A program made the position numbers and the translations under genes. A stretch of DNA of 5,849 nucleotides, taken from the NCBI GenBank assembly GCA_004195315.1, contig SDWL01000138.1, positions 1-5,849 on the forward strand, in the 5' to 3' direction. This document shows, one piece after another, positions 5,517-5,849 of this stretch (positions within the stretch are counted from its first letter, which is position 1; each line of letters starts with the position of its first letter). The notes under the pieces are model-generated. The model worked only from the letters and a program-made list of their open reading frames with translations, did no database searches and was not told the DNA's origin. The DNA is from Lutibacter sp. (GTDB lineage Bacteria > Bacteroidota > Bacteroidia > Flavobacteriales > Flavobacteriaceae).

Positions 5517-5849
5517 ATGAATAATACGTTAAAATCACTTTTCTTAATTTTACTAATTAGTTTTAGCTCTGCTAAGTTATTTTCACAAAACGACACTACA
5601 AAAACGAAAAAAACTGATAATGAGATTGGTACTACTAAAGGAAATTATCAATTAAAAGCTACTTCCTCAACTAATAAAGTACAACCAGCTACAAATTTTG
5701 ATCTTAGAAATGAGAATAAATTAAATACGGAAGCTATTAATAAAAATTTAAATAAACATAAACCTACAGCACAAACTCAAAATTTTTTATTAGAAGAATT
5801 ACCTGAAGACAACGATATTATTGGCAAAAAGTACTGGAAAGGTAAAGAT
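5517..5849 (+). CDS. secreted protein of unknown function, 5' part only (runs off the window)
   Basis: I do not recognise this gene with confidence. The frame opens at the ATG at 5517 and stays open for 111 codons to the last base. Residues 1-23 form a signal peptide (Lys6, hydrophobic core at 7-17, LFS before Gln24), so signal peptidase I cleavage before Gln24 is likely. There is no cysteine, so it is not a lipoprotein. Residues 25 to about 88 are polar and low in complexity, rich in Asn, Lys and Thr, and look like an unstructured linker. From about 89 the sequence becomes more ordered (FLLEELPEDNDIIGKKYWKGKD), suggesting that a folded domain starts near the window edge. From memory, an IGKKYWKGKD-like segment also occurs in uncharacterised secreted flavobacterial proteins, which is a weak clue. 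The start is supported by the signal peptide and by the leader TAAAAACTAAA (5505-5515). A sigma-54-like promoter lies at 5477-5491. The short ORF length reflects truncation by the window, not a broken gene. Confidence 0.82.
   Translation, partial: MNNTLKSLFLILLISFSSAKLFSQNDTTKTKKTDNEIGTTKGNYQLKATSSTNKVQPATNFDLRNENKLNTEAINKNLNKHKPTAQTQNFLLEELPEDNDIIGKKYWKGKD

Overview
The window reads as an end of a contig from a member of the Bacteroidota, most likely a Flavobacteriaceae-type bacterium. The evidence is a strongly AT-rich composition in genes and spacers alike, A-rich leaders in place of Shine-Dalgarno sequences, TAnnTTTG-type promoter elements, and secreted proteins whose predicted signal peptides end just before a glutamine. 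The first 19 bases are not genomic: they match the Nextera/Tn5 mosaic-end adapter exactly, so the genomic sequence starts at about base 20.

Layout: (1) 114-2525 (+), a secreted S9-family serine peptidase of the glutamyl-endopeptidase (S9D/CGEP-like) type with a complete Ser669/Asp742/His776 triad. (2) 2526-2672, a convergent spacer almost filled by an imperfect palindromic element of about 140 bp that resembles dispersed Bacteroidota intergenic repeats and probably ends transcription from both sides. (3) 2673-3362 (-), an FMN nitroreductase-fold protein that matches the iodotyrosine deiodinase (IYD) subgroup, including the Glu/Tyr/Lys substrate-binding set. (4) 3363-3484, a divergent spacer with a candidate htpG promoter and a small imperfect inverted repeat. 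(5) 3485-5374 (+), htpG, a full-length bacterial Hsp90. (6) 5375-5516, a strong intrinsic terminator for htpG followed by a sigma-54-like promoter. (7) 5517-5849 (+), the 5' part of an unrecognised secreted protein that runs off the window.

Each gene appears to be its own transcription unit: genes 1 and 2 converge, genes 2 and 3 diverge, and a terminator plus a new promoter separate genes 3 and 4. There is no operon logic tying these genes into one pathway. No phage, CRISPR, toxin-antitoxin or defence locus is visible, and I do not see a new multi-gene system. The points most worth following up are the bacterial IYD homologue, the palindromic repeat, the sigma-54-like promoter of the secreted protein and the adapter remnant.
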